Below are positions 9,665 through 18,006 of a stretch of DNA of 58,477 bases, piece by piece. A model generated the notes under the pieces. The model made no database searches and had not been told where the DNA came from. It saw only the letters and a program-made list of their open reading frames with translations. The stretch comes from Rhizobium aethiopicum (GTDB lineage: Bacteria > Pseudomonadota > Alphaproteobacteria > Rhizobiales > Rhizobiaceae), in the NCBI RefSeq assembly GCF_014197535.1, contig NZ_JACIFV010000029.1, forward strand, positions 1-58,477. Direction: 5' to 3'. Each line of letters begins with the position of its first letter. Position 1 is the stretch's first letter. Both the position numbers and the translations under genes were made by a program.

Positions 9665-10183
9665 ATGAGCATCGGATCGAGACTGTATGGCGCAGCCCTG
9701 GCTCTCAGCCTGTGCCTGCCTGTGATGACGCACGCTGCCGAGGCCGCCAAGACGCCGCCGACGCCGCTCAGCGCCTATGAACTCTATCGCATCTACGGTG
9801 ACAAGACCTGGACCTGGGGCACCGGCGGCGGCCGTTTCTTCGATGAAGGCCGGCGGTTCGTGGCCTGGACCAATGACAAGGGCAAGCAGTCCTTCGCCGA
9901 AGGCAAATGGGTGGTCGACGATCTCGGCCAGCTCTGCATGCGCGCGACCTGGACGAATGCCGAGGGAGCAGCGCGTGCCAGCACCTGTTTCGGTCACCGC
10001 AAGATCGGCAACACGATCTACCAGCGCCGTCAGCCGGACGGCGATTGGTACGTCTTCCGCCATTCTTCGCTGCGCCAGGATGACGAATTCCGCAAGCTCG
10101 TCTCCACGGATACCGTCAGCGCCAGGGCCTATGAACTGAAGCAGCTCCTGCTGAATCAGGAAATAGCCCGAAAAGGAGGGTGA
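9665..10183 (+). CDS. DUF995 exported protein of the polysaccharide operon
   Basis: A 172-residue protein with a clear signal peptide ending near THAAEA. The mature part is rich in aromatic residues (YRIYGDKTWTWGTGGG) and fits the DUF995 family found in rhizobia, where no biochemical role is assigned as far as I know. The start is set by GAGGAGG eight to ten bases upstream. A longer in-frame reading from 9584 would overlap the synthase and lacks a signal peptide. A periplasmic or surface accessory role in polysaccharide export is inferred from its place between synthase and hydrolase. Confidence 0.8.
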   Translation: MSIGSRLYGAALALSLCLPVMTHAAEAAKTPPTPLSAYELYRIYGDKTWTWGTGGGRFFDEGRRFVAWTNDKGKQSFAEGKWVVDDLGQLCMRATWTNAEGAARASTCFGHRKIGNTIYQRRQPDGDWYVFRHSSLRQDDEFRKLVSTDTVSARAYELKQLLLNQEIARKGG

Positions 10184-10186
10184 GCC

Positions 10187-11158
10187 ATGAAGAAGCTGAC
10201 GAAAAATCACCTCTCGACCGCCGCGATCGCGCTGCTGCTGTTGTGCGCCGCGGAGCTTCCGGGCCGAAGTGAGGTGCAATATGCGGGCATTGCGCCGAAC
10301 CTGACGGCGAGCGCGCGGACGATCACCGACAAACGCCCCGTCGTCCATGCCGACGGCATCAAGTTCGGCGCCTACGACCCGCATGGAGATTTCGGCGCCC
10401 AGGCCAATGTTTCGACCGAAGCCCTGTTCCTGCCGTGGGAAGACGTTGACCTGGAGACGCTGCGCGTTGCGGATGCCTATGCGCTGGCCAGGGGCCGCAA
10501 CCTGCTGATAACGGTGGAGCCCTGGTCCTGGGACGTCGATACGCGGCTGCCTTCGGGCCAGCTTCGCGCAAAGCTTCTCCGTGGCGACTATGATGTCAAC
10601 ATGCGTGCGATCGCGCAGATGATATCGCAGCTGAAAAGTCCCGTCGTCATCCGCTGGGGACAGGAGATGGAGGACAAATCCGGGCGGTTTTCGTGGGCCG
10701 GCTGGAACCCGCAAGACTATATTACCGCCTACAGACGAATGATGGACATCGTTCGCGAAGAGGCGCCAGGCACCGAGCTAATGTGGTCGCCGAAGGGTGT
10801 GTCCGGCCTGCAGGATTACTATCCCGGCGACGATTATGTCGATCTCATCGGTGTCTCGGTTTTCGGGCTGGAGCGCTACGATGAACTTGCTTACAACAAG
10901 CACCGGACCTTCTCGGAAGCGCTGAAGCAGGGTTATGATCTCGTCGCCGGCTATGGAAAGCCTATCTGGGTCGCAGAGCTCGGCTACGAAGGCGGCGACG
11001 CCTATATGAGGCCCTGGATCGAAACCGCGACTTTGAAACAGAGCGCCTTTCCGAACCTTCGGGAAGTCGTCTATTTCAATGACCGCGAGGTGCATGCCTG
11101 GCCGTTCAATCTCGGCCGGCCTGACTGGCGCGTGGTCGAGAGCTTGGCGGCCAACTGA
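10187..11158 (+). CDS. GH26-like exported glycoside hydrolase
   Basis: A 323-residue protein with an N-terminal signal peptide. Two acidic motifs match the catalytic pattern of GH26-type clan A hydrolases: RWGQEMED near 157-163 (acid/base Glu) and VAELGYEG near 262 (nucleophile Glu). It follows the DUF995 gene by three bases with an AAAGGAGG ribosome site. Such hydrolases beside glycan synthases often trim or help release the polymer. The natural substrate here would be the product of this operon rather than mannan, which is inference. Confidence 0.8.
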   Translation: MKKLTKNHLSTAAIALLLLCAAELPGRSEVQYAGIAPNLTASARTITDKRPVVHADGIKFGAYDPHGDFGAQANVSTEALFLPWEDVDLETLRVADAYALARGRNLLITVEPWSWDVDTRLPSGQLRAKLLRGDYDVNMRAIAQMISQLKSPVVIRWGQEMEDKSGRFSWAGWNPQDYITAYRRMMDIVREEAPGTELMWSPKGVSGLQDYYPGDDYVDLIGVSVFGLERYDELAYNKHRTFSEALKQGYDLVAGYGKPIWVAELGYEGGDAYMRPWIETATLKQSAFPNLREVVYFNDREVHAWPFNLGRPDWRVVESLAAN

Positions 11159-11167
11159 TGTTGCGAG

Positions 11168-11199
11168 GGAGAGGCCCGTTGGGGTTGGCGGCCCTCTCC
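11168..11199. terminator. Weak hairpin between convergent genes
   Basis: GGAGAGG (11168-11174) can pair with CCTCTCC (11193-11199). There is no long T-run. It lies between the stop of the GH26-like gene and the stop of the convergent solute-binding-protein gene, so it may help end both transcripts. Confidence 0.35.
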
Positions 11200-11218
11200 T
11201 CTCATATAAGGCAAGCGA

Positions 11219-12505
11219 TCATCCCTTGAGCGTTGCCTTACCCTCTTCGACGAGCCGGGTCGCCGCATCGGCGGGCGAGGTCCGTTCGAAGGCGAGTTCG
11301 TCGCAGATCGGGCGCAGCACGCGCTGGTCGAATTGGGTTGCACCCATCGGCACCGGCGGCGGATATTCGCCGACCTGATCCTTGAGCATGTTGACGTATT
11401 TGACTGTTTCCTGCTCCGTCGGGTTCAGCTGCGGCAGAATGGCTTCACGCACGGCTGGCGACATCGGTACGCCGCGCTCGACGCCGAGAATCTTGCCGGC
11501 TTCGATGTCGTTGACGAAGAAGTCGATAAATTTGGCGGCCGCTTCGCCGTTCTTCGTCGTGGCGCCGACGCTCCAGATCAGCGCAGGGCGGTAGTAGTGG
11601 CCCGACGGCCCGCCCTTCTTTTCCCGCGGCAGCATGGTGATGCCGATTTTGTTCTTGATGATCAGCTGATAACCGATCATCTGGTTGGAATAGGCCATGC
11701 CGATCACCGATTTGCCGAGACCGAGGGCGTTGGTGTCAATGGTGTTCTGATCGAGCGTCTGGACGTCGGCAGCAACCGTGCCTCCCGCCTTGCGCAGCTT
11801 CTCCCAATAGTCGAACCACTCCGTGGCATCGTCGGCCGTGAAACCGAGCCCGACCGTTTCCTTCGCAAAGAGGCTTTTGCCGCGCTGGCGCAGCCAGGCA
11901 TCGAAGACATAGGCGTAGCGGGCCGCATAAGGGCCGCCTGCCTTGCCCGAGGACTTGGAGAGTTCCACCGCCAGTTTGGCATATTCATCCCATGTCAGGT
12001 CGGGTGTCGGCAGCGGAATGCCTGCCTTTGCGAATTCCACCGTGTCGAAGAACATAGAGAAAGAGTTGAGGCCGAGGCCGACACCATAGAGTTTCCCGTC
12101 GATGGTGGTCAGTTTCAGCACGTCGGCGCCGAAGGACTGAACCTTCAACGTCGAGGGGACGAATTCGTCGAGCGGCATGCAGGCGCCGCGCTTGGAATAA
12201 TCGGAGATCGTCCCCGGCTCGAGCTGAAAGACGTCAGCGATCGAGCGGCCGGCCATCTGCGTGGCGAGCTTCGTCCAGTAGCCGTCGCCCGAAAGCGATT
12301 CACCGACGATCGTCACGCCGGGTGTTTTCGACTGGTAGAGTTTGGCGACATCGAGCGTCCGCTTGGCGCGGTCGTTCGACCCCCACCACATGGCACGGAG
12401 CTGCGTGTCTTCGGCAAAGGCCGGGATGGCGCTTCCGGCGCCAAAGGCAAGGCCGGCGGCTGCACCGGCAGAACCCATCAGAAATGAACGGCGATTGACC
12501 TGCAT
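11219..12505 (-). CDS. Orphan sugar ABC solute-binding protein, Tat-exported
   Basis: A 428-residue family-1-type extracellular solute-binding protein. The N terminus has a twin-arginine signal (NRRSFLMG followed by an Ala/Gly-rich stretch), so it is exported folded. GGGAGG seven bases upstream fixes the ATG at 12505; an upstream in-frame reading to 12562 is rejected. No permease or ATPase gene is adjacent. The protein is clearly paralogous to, and exactly as long as, the one at 22255-23541 (shared WWGS...RA.RT, LYQ.K.PG, GDYWP/GDGYW and LRQRGK motifs). It may share that transporter or serve a permease elsewhere. It is divergent from a LacI regulator that probably controls it. Confidence 0.88.
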   Translation of the reverse strand: MQVNRRSFLMGSAGAAAGLAFGAGSAIPAFAEDTQLRAMWWGSNDRAKRTLDVAKLYQSKTPGVTIVGESLSGDGYWTKLATQMAGRSIADVFQLEPGTISDYSKRGACMPLDEFVPSTLKVQSFGADVLKLTTIDGKLYGVGLGLNSFSMFFDTVEFAKAGIPLPTPDLTWDEYAKLAVELSKSSGKAGGPYAARYAYVFDAWLRQRGKSLFAKETVGLGFTADDATEWFDYWEKLRKAGGTVAADVQTLDQNTIDTNALGLGKSVIGMAYSNQMIGYQLIIKNKIGITMLPREKKGGPSGHYYRPALIWSVGATTKNGEAAAKFIDFFVNDIEAGKILGVERGVPMSPAVREAILPQLNPTEQETVKYVNMLKDQVGEYPPPVPMGATQFDQRVLRPICDELAFERTSPADAATRLVEEGKATLKG

Positions 12506-12595
12506 GATATCCTCCCTTGTCCCAATATGTCCGCTGCCATCCTCCATGGCGTTGTCGGGCATTTTCCCGTGACAGGTTACGCAAAAAAGAATTTA

Positions 12596-12638
12596 TTGCA
12601 AGAAATAACTCCGGTATTGCAACTTTGCATTATTTGCA
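12596..12638. promoter_or_regulatory. Divergent promoter region with four TTGCA repeats
   Basis: TTGCA occurs at 12596, 12617, 12625 and 12634 in the AT-rich gap between the solute-binding-protein gene and the LacI gene. The last two form TTGCATTATTTGCA. The cluster ends 12 bases before the LacI start and is a candidate binding region for that regulator. It is not the classical GC-centred LacI operator. Confidence 0.4.
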
Positions 12639-12650
12639 TAATGTTTGTCT

Positions 12651-13679
12651 ATGAGCGATGAAAAAGTCAGACGGCTGCGGCAGGCCGACATAGCCACATT
12701 AGCGGGCGTCTCCGTCTCGACGGTGTCGCGCGTGCTCGCCAACGAACCGGGGATCAGCGAAACCGTCCGGCGGCAGATATTGAAGGTGGCGGCCGAGCAC
12801 GGTTATCCCGTCAAGCCTGCTGCCGAAGCCGTTGCCGGTGGCCTGGCGCTGATTGCCAGCGACGGCGTCACCGGCGGGCTCAGCGTCTTCTATGAAGCGA
12901 TTGTCGACGGCTTGCGCACCGGCGCCGCCGAAGCTGGCATGCCTTTCGAAATTCGGCTGGTCCGCGAGGATCGGATCACGCCGGATGCCGTGCGCGATTA
13001 TATGCAGGCCGCGGGGGCCGCGGGTCTTTTTCTCGTCGGCATCGACCCCAACGAAAGCTTGCGCGACTGGCTGCAGGCCACCACGATACCGACTGTGCTC
13101 GTCAACGGCACTGATCCCAGGATGCAGTTCGATGGTGTTTCGCCGGCTAATTTCTTCGGGGCCTTCGAGGCGGCCAGCCGGCTGACGAGGGCCGGCCATC
13201 GCCGCATCCTGCATCTGAGCGGCTCTCACCGCCATACGATTCGGGAGCGCATTCGTGGCTTCGAGGCGGCGATCGCCGCCGTCCCCGGTGCCGAGGGGCG
13301 CTTCGTTTCGCTGGCGCTCCAGGGTAGCGCCAGCCGCGAGGCCCACGAACGCACCGCGGCAGTCCTTGCCGAAAATGCCGGCTTCACCGCGGCGTTCTGC
13401 ATGAATGATTTCATTGCCGTCGGCGTTCTCGAAGCCGTCACCGAGGCCGGCCTGCGGGTGCCGGAGGATTTCGCGATAATCGGTTTTGATGATCTGCCCT
13501 GCGCATTGATGACCAATCCGCGGCTTTCCACCATGCGGGTCGACCGGGCTGCCCTCGGGCGCGAGGCCGTGTCGCTGATGTTGTCCCGTTTCCGTAACAG
13601 GACTGCGGCTGCGCGCCACATCTGCCAGGCGGTCGTTCCCGTTCCGGGAGGGAGCGTTGCCAATGCCGAGAAACCGTAA
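12651..13679 (+). CDS. LacI-family transcriptional regulator
   Basis: A 342-residue repressor with the LacI helix-turn-helix at residues about 10-35 (IATLAGVSVSTVSRVL) and hinge-like VLANEPG, then a periplasmic-binding-like effector domain (GFDDLPCA near 280). A TTG at 12645 is an alternative start two codons upstream; ATG 12651 is preferred although no strong ribosome site is visible. It heads an operon with the DUF2264 and hydroxyacid dehydrogenase genes and is divergent from the orphan solute-binding protein. Local sugar control is therefore likely. Confidence 0.9.
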   Translation: MSDEKVRRLRQADIATLAGVSVSTVSRVLANEPGISETVRRQILKVAAEHGYPVKPAAEAVAGGLALIASDGVTGGLSVFYEAIVDGLRTGAAEAGMPFEIRLVREDRITPDAVRDYMQAAGAAGLFLVGIDPNESLRDWLQATTIPTVLVNGTDPRMQFDGVSPANFFGAFEAASRLTRAGHRRILHLSGSHRHTIRERIRGFEAAIAAVPGAEGRFVSLALQGSASREAHERTAAVLAENAGFTAAFCMNDFIAVGVLEAVTEAGLRVPEDFAIIGFDDLPCALMTNPRLSTMRVDRAALGREAVSLMLSRFRNRTAAARHICQAVVPVPGGSVANAEKP

Positions 13680-13688
13680 GAGGTGCCG

Positions 13689-15545
13689 ATGACTTACGAG
13701 CCCGCCAGCGCCAATCCACTTGCCGGCAATTCGCTTGAAACCCGCGCCGATATGAGCCGCGCTCTGCTCGCTCTCTTCGATCCGCTGCTTCCCTGCTTTT
13801 CACAGGGCAATGCCCGCGTCAGGCTCAATGGCGCCGCCGCCCACTTCGATCGGGCGGCCGCCGATCTCGAGGGTTTTGCCCGCCCGCTCTGGGGATTGGC
13901 GCCTTTTGGCGCCGGCGGTGGCGACTTCGCCCACTGGTATCGATTTGCCGAAGGTCTCGCAAACGGCACCGACCCCGCCCATCCCGAATATTGGGGAACG
14001 GTCAATGGCCGGGATCAGCGGATGGTCGAGCTTGCTGCCCTTGGTTTTGCCCTGGCGCTGGTGCCGGAAAAGATCTGGGAGCCGCTCGATGCGCGCGCCC
14101 GCAGCAATGTCGTCGCCTATCTCAAACATGCCAGGCAGTTCGACTATGCCGACAACAACTGGAAATTTTTCCGCATCTTCGTCGATATCGCGCTGGATCG
14201 TCTCGGCGTCGATTTCGACCGCCGCCTGACGCGGCAATATCTACAGGAGCTCGAAGGCTTCTATATCGGCGACGGCTGGTATCGCGACGGAAACGTGCGT
14301 CGTATCGACCACTACATTCCCTTTGCCATGCATTTCTATGGGCTGATCTATTCGAAGCTCGTCGATGACGATTATGCGAAACGCTATCGCGAGCGCGCCA
14401 TCCTCTTCGCCCGGGATTTCCGCCACTGGTTTGCCGCCGACGGCGCGACGATTCCCTTCGGCCGCAGCCTGACCTACCGTTTTGCCTGCGCCGGCTTCTG
14501 GTCGGCGCTCGCCTTTGCCGATGTCGAGGCTTTGCCCTGGGGTGAGGTCAAGCATCTCTGCCTGCAGCATCTGCGCTGGTGGAGGGACAAGCCGATCGCC
14601 GATCGCGACGGCGCTCTCTCGATCGGTTTCGGCTACCCGAACCTGCTGATGTCGGAAAGCTACAATTCCGCCGGCTCGCCTTATTGGGCCCTGAAGGCCT
14701 TCCTGCCGCTGGCGATCGCGGCAGATCATCCCTTCTGGAGCGCCAGCGAGAAGGCGCCGGAGCCCACGCCCGAGGTCGTTCCCCAGCGCCATCCCGGCAT
14801 GGTCCTCATGCGGGCAGGCGGCGATGTCGTGGCGCTATCTTCCGGCCAGGAAAACCTGCAGATGCGTTTCGGCACCGAGAAATACGCGAAATTCGCATAT
14901 TCGAGCCGATACGGCTTCAGCGTCGAATCCGACGAACGCGGTTTTGCGCTGGCCGCCTTCGATTCCATGCTGGCCTTCAGCGATGACGGCCTGCACTACC
15001 GCGTGCGTGAAACGAATGAGGAGGCCCGGCTCGCGGGTGATGTGCTTCATTCGAAATGGTCGCCCTTTCCCGATACCGAAGTCGAAACCTGGCTCGTGCC
15101 CGCCGCCCCCTGGCATATCCGCCTCCACCGGATCAGGTCGGGCCGGCCGCTGCGGATTGCCGAAGGCGGCTTTGCCATCGGCCGCCGCGACTTCGAGCAG
15201 GATAGGCTGTCGGCCTCGGAGGGGGCAGCCTATGCCATCGGCGAAGCCGACTTCACCGGCATTCTCGATCTCGGCTCTTCGGTCAAACGTGTCGGACTCG
15301 CGCAGAAGGCCCAGCCCAACACCAATGTGATCGTCGCGAAGACCATCGTGCCGCAACTGCGGGGGCAGATTCCGGCCGGTGAGACCATCCTGGTGACGGC
15401 GGTGCTGGCGCTCGACGATCCGGCTGCCGTCTCGTCGGCCTGGACGCGACCGCCGAAAGCGCCTGATATTGCGGCGCTGGAGGCCCTGGCGCGGGAAAAG
15501 GGTGTAACCGTCAGCGCCATCGAAGCGCCGGGTCAGATGCCATGA
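13689..15545 (+). CDS. DUF2264 protein, putative cytoplasmic glycan-processing enzyme
   Basis: A 618-residue protein matching the DUF2264 family as I recall it. The pattern YADNNWKFFRIFVDIAL with repeated helical segments in the first 370 residues suggests an alpha/alpha toroid, as in heparinase-like and hydrolase families, followed by a beta-rich C-terminal half. No signal peptide is seen, so it acts in the cytoplasm on an imported substrate. AGAGG precedes the ATG at 13689; a GTG at 13683 is an alternative. It overlaps the next gene by four bases (ATGA). Catalytic residues cannot be assigned. Confidence 0.75.
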   Translation: MTYEPASANPLAGNSLETRADMSRALLALFDPLLPCFSQGNARVRLNGAAAHFDRAAADLEGFARPLWGLAPFGAGGGDFAHWYRFAEGLANGTDPAHPEYWGTVNGRDQRMVELAALGFALALVPEKIWEPLDARARSNVVAYLKHARQFDYADNNWKFFRIFVDIALDRLGVDFDRRLTRQYLQELEGFYIGDGWYRDGNVRRIDHYIPFAMHFYGLIYSKLVDDDYAKRYRERAILFARDFRHWFAADGATIPFGRSLTYRFACAGFWSALAFADVEALPWGEVKHLCLQHLRWWRDKPIADRDGALSIGFGYPNLLMSESYNSAGSPYWALKAFLPLAIAADHPFWSASEKAPEPTPEVVPQRHPGMVLMRAGGDVVALSSGQENLQMRFGTEKYAKFAYSSRYGFSVESDERGFALAAFDSMLAFSDDGLHYRVRETNEEARLAGDVLHSKWSPFPDTEVETWLVPAAPWHIRLHRIRSGRPLRIAEGGFAIGRRDFEQDRLSASEGAAYAIGEADFTGILDLGSSVKRVGLAQKAQPNTNVIVAKTIVPQLRGQIPAGETILVTAVLALDDPAAVSSAWTRPPKAPDIAALEALAREKGVTVSAIEAPGQMP

Positions 15546-16552
15546 GCCGCCCGGCCATCGTCCTTGCCATGGAGCCGTCGCGCACGGAGCATGTCCTGCC
15601 CGATGAGATCCTGCGCCGGCTCGATACGATCGGGCGCCTGCTCGATCCCGAGCCGCTGCAGCGGCTGGACGACGCGCGGGCAAGACGCCTGCTTTCAGAA
15701 GCGGAGATCCTGATCACCGGCTGGGGTGTGCCCTATGTCGGGCCTGAGATCCCCGCGGCCGCGCCGCGGCTTCGTCTCGTCGTCCATGCGGCGGGGACGG
15801 TGAAGGGCATCATTGACGACGCCATCTTCGAAGCCGGCATAGCGGTCAGCCACGCGGCCGAGGCCAATGCCGTGCCCGTTGCCGAATTCACGCTGGCTGC
15901 GATCCTCTTCGCCGGCAAACGCGCCTTCCGTTTCCGCGACCTCTACGTCGGCGACCGCAATCGCGATCGGACCTATCCGATGCAGCGGGAAGCGATCGGC
16001 AATTATGGACGAACCCTCGGCATCGTCGGCGCCTCGCGCATCGGCAGGCGCGTGATCGAGCTCCTGAAACCCTTCGATTACAGGCTGCTGCTGTTCGATC
16101 CCATGCTCGATGCCGTCGAGGCCGCCGGATTGGGAGCGGAAAAGGTCGATCTCGACGAATTGATGGGCCGAGCCGATATCGTTTCCCTGCACGCGCCGTC
16201 ACTGCCGTCGACGCAGCATATGATCGATGCGCGAAGACTGTCGCTGATGAAGGACGGGGCAACGCTTATCAACACCGCGCGCGGCATCCTCATTGATGAG
16301 GCAGCCCTGCTTTCGGAGCTGAAGACCGGCCGCATCGATGCGGTCATCGATGTGACCGATCCGGAAATTCCGGAGGTGGGTTCGGTGTTCTACGATCTGC
16401 CGAACGTTTTCCTGACACCCCATATTGCCGGCGCCATAGGCCTGGAACGGGCGCGTCTCGGGGAGATGGCGGCGGACGAGGTTGAGCGTTTTGTGACCGG
16501 CCGGCCGTTGCTCTACCAGATCCGCCGGCAGGATCTCGAAAACATCGCCTGA
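15542..16552 (+). CDS. D-isomer-specific 2-hydroxyacid dehydrogenase
   Basis: A 336-residue NAD(P)-dependent dehydrogenase. A Rossmann motif GIVGASRIGRRV lies near 160, the substrate-binding Arg in NTARGILID near 242 and the catalytic His in LTPHIAGA near 293. This fits the family that includes hydroxypyruvate, glyoxylate and phosphoglycerate dehydrogenases. The exact substrate is not visible. It is translationally coupled to the DUF2264 gene, which argues that it acts on a breakdown product of the same sugar. It converges on the oxidoreductase at 16579 with a 26-bp gap that holds the palindrome GCGCGATCGCGC (16556-16567). Confidence 0.87.
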   Translation: MSRPAIVLAMEPSRTEHVLPDEILRRLDTIGRLLDPEPLQRLDDARARRLLSEAEILITGWGVPYVGPEIPAAAPRLRLVVHAAGTVKGIIDDAIFEAGIAVSHAAEANAVPVAEFTLAAILFAGKRAFRFRDLYVGDRNRDRTYPMQREAIGNYGRTLGIVGASRIGRRVIELLKPFDYRLLLFDPMLDAVEAAGLGAEKVDLDELMGRADIVSLHAPSLPSTQHMIDARRLSLMKDGATLINTARGILIDEAALLSELKTGRIDAVIDVTDPEIPEVGSVFYDLPNVFLTPHIAGAIGLERARLGEMAADEVERFVTGRPLLYQIRRQDLENIA

Positions 16553-16578
16553 CGCGCGCGATCGCGCTGGCCATGCGG

Positions 16579-17856
16579 TCAGCGTGGTGTTCTCAACGAA
16601 TTGGGCGAACCGTCATTGGCAAGTTCGGGCATGAGTTCGGCGATATCGACCACCTTGCCGGTGCGCGAGCTCGTCAGCGCGGCAATGCCGCAGAGCACGG
16701 ACATGGCGCCCGCCCGTGTGCCGGCGCGCTGGCCGAGCCGATCTTCCATGTCAGGCTTGAAGATCATGTTGCGCATCCGGTCGTCGCCGCCGTAATGGCC
16801 GCCGGTGAAATGCGGCACGACGATGCGCTCCACCGCCTCCTTCCCATTCGGGAAATTGCGGATGAGAAGGATGGTGTCTTCCCTCGGCACCTCCCAGGGC
16901 TGAGCCTCATACTGGCGAAGCTCGATGCGTCCCTTCGTACCGTTGAAGGCCAGGTGATGGCCCTCGATCGGCTGGAAGGTGTTCAGCGAATAGGAGACAT
17001 GGACGTTGTTGCGGTAGCGGATGGACACGACCATCGTGTCGGGGATGTCGATATCTTCGCGAAAGACGCAGCCATCGCGGAAATAACCGTCGATCTTCGA
17101 AGGATCTTCGTAGAGCTGATCGAGGAACGGATCCTTTTCGATATCGAGATAATAGTCGCATTCCTGCGCATGCGGACAGAGCTTGCAGCGGGGTCCACGG
17201 AACGGGCCCTTGCGGCCGTAGTTCTGCAGATCGGCGAAAGAGGTGACGGCCTCGGGATCGCTGTCGAGATACCAGTTCAGCAGGTCGAAGTGGTGGGTGG
17301 CCTTGTGGACGAACAGGCTGCCGGAATTTTCTGTGTAGGCATGCCAGCGGCGGAAATAATCGGCGCCGTGCTTGGTGTTGAGATACCAGTGGAAGTCGAC
17401 CGAGGTCACCCGGCCGATCTCGCCGGCATTGAGCAGTTCCTTGATCTTCGCGGCCGTCGGCGCATAGCGATAGTTGAAGGAGACGTCGACCCGGCGACCG
17501 GTACGCTTTTCGGCGTCGAGAATCCGGCGAATTTTCTCCACCGAGGTGGTCATCGGCTTTTCGGTGATGACGTCGATGCCGGATTCCAGCGCCCGCACGA
17601 TGATATCGTCATGCGTATGGTCAGGCGTGCAGACGATGGCGAGATCCGGCCTCTGCTCGGCAAGCATGGAATCGATGTTTGCATAGAGCGGCGCATTGCT
17701 GCCGATCATGTTGCGGGCGCGCTCGCCGCGAAGCGAGTTCTTTTCGACGATGGCTGTGAGATCGACATGTTCGCGCCAGCCGGCAAGCAGGTCCTTGCCC
17801 CACATGGTGGTGCCGCGGTTACCGGTGCCGATCAGGGCAAAACGGCGTTTCTCCAT
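16579..17856 (-). CDS. Gfo/Idh/MocA oxidoreductase with a cysteine cluster
   Basis: A 425-residue NAD(P)-dependent sugar oxidoreductase. The Rossmann motif is ALIGTGNRG at the N terminus and the family motif ITEKPM lies near 100. It is longer than many relatives. Near residue 220 it carries RCKLCPHAQECDYY, three cysteines in a CxxC-x5-C pattern that could bind a metal. AGAGGAA upstream supports the ATG at 17856; a longer reading to 17970 runs into the repeat element at 17900-18002 and is rejected. It follows the isomerase gene on the same strand and probably belongs to the same sugar pathway. Confidence 0.88.
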   Translation of the reverse strand: MEKRRFALIGTGNRGTTMWGKDLLAGWREHVDLTAIVEKNSLRGERARNMIGSNAPLYANIDSMLAEQRPDLAIVCTPDHTHDDIIVRALESGIDVITEKPMTTSVEKIRRILDAEKRTGRRVDVSFNYRYAPTAAKIKELLNAGEIGRVTSVDFHWYLNTKHGADYFRRWHAYTENSGSLFVHKATHHFDLLNWYLDSDPEAVTSFADLQNYGRKGPFRGPRCKLCPHAQECDYYLDIEKDPFLDQLYEDPSKIDGYFRDGCVFREDIDIPDTMVVSIRYRNNVHVSYSLNTFQPIEGHHLAFNGTKGRIELRQYEAQPWEVPREDTILLIRNFPNGKEAVERIVVPHFTGGHYGGDDRMRNMIFKPDMEDRLGQRAGTRAGAMSVLCGIAALTSSRTGKVVDIAELMPELANDGSPNSLRTPR

Positions 17857-17899
17857 CGAATGATTCCTCTTTCCATACGTGATGAAACAATTGGATTTC

Positions 17900-18002
17900 A
17901 GAGCAATTCCAGCAAAAGTGTGCAGCGGTTTTTGCGTCCGGAATTGCGTAAAGACAAAGAGATAGAGCATTTTCGTGTTTCGAAGAAAAACGGAAATGCT
18001 CT
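17900..18002. repeat. Dispersed two-hairpin intergenic repeat
   Basis: Two inverted repeats lie back to back. AGAGCAATTCC (17900-17910) matches GGAATTGC (17940-17947), and AGAGCATTT near 17964 matches AAATGCTCT (17994-18002). The inner text with GTGTGCAGCGGTTTTTGCGTCCGG is of a kind I recognise from many rhizobial intergenic regions. It separates two genes of one minus-strand operon and could act as a processing or partial termination site. Confidence 0.7.
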
Positions 18003-18006
18003 AGAA

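Noticed and set aside
12565..12580. Fourth copy of the GTAACC palindrome before the orphan binding-protein gene
   Set aside because: Only the GGTTAC half is present; the other half does not match.
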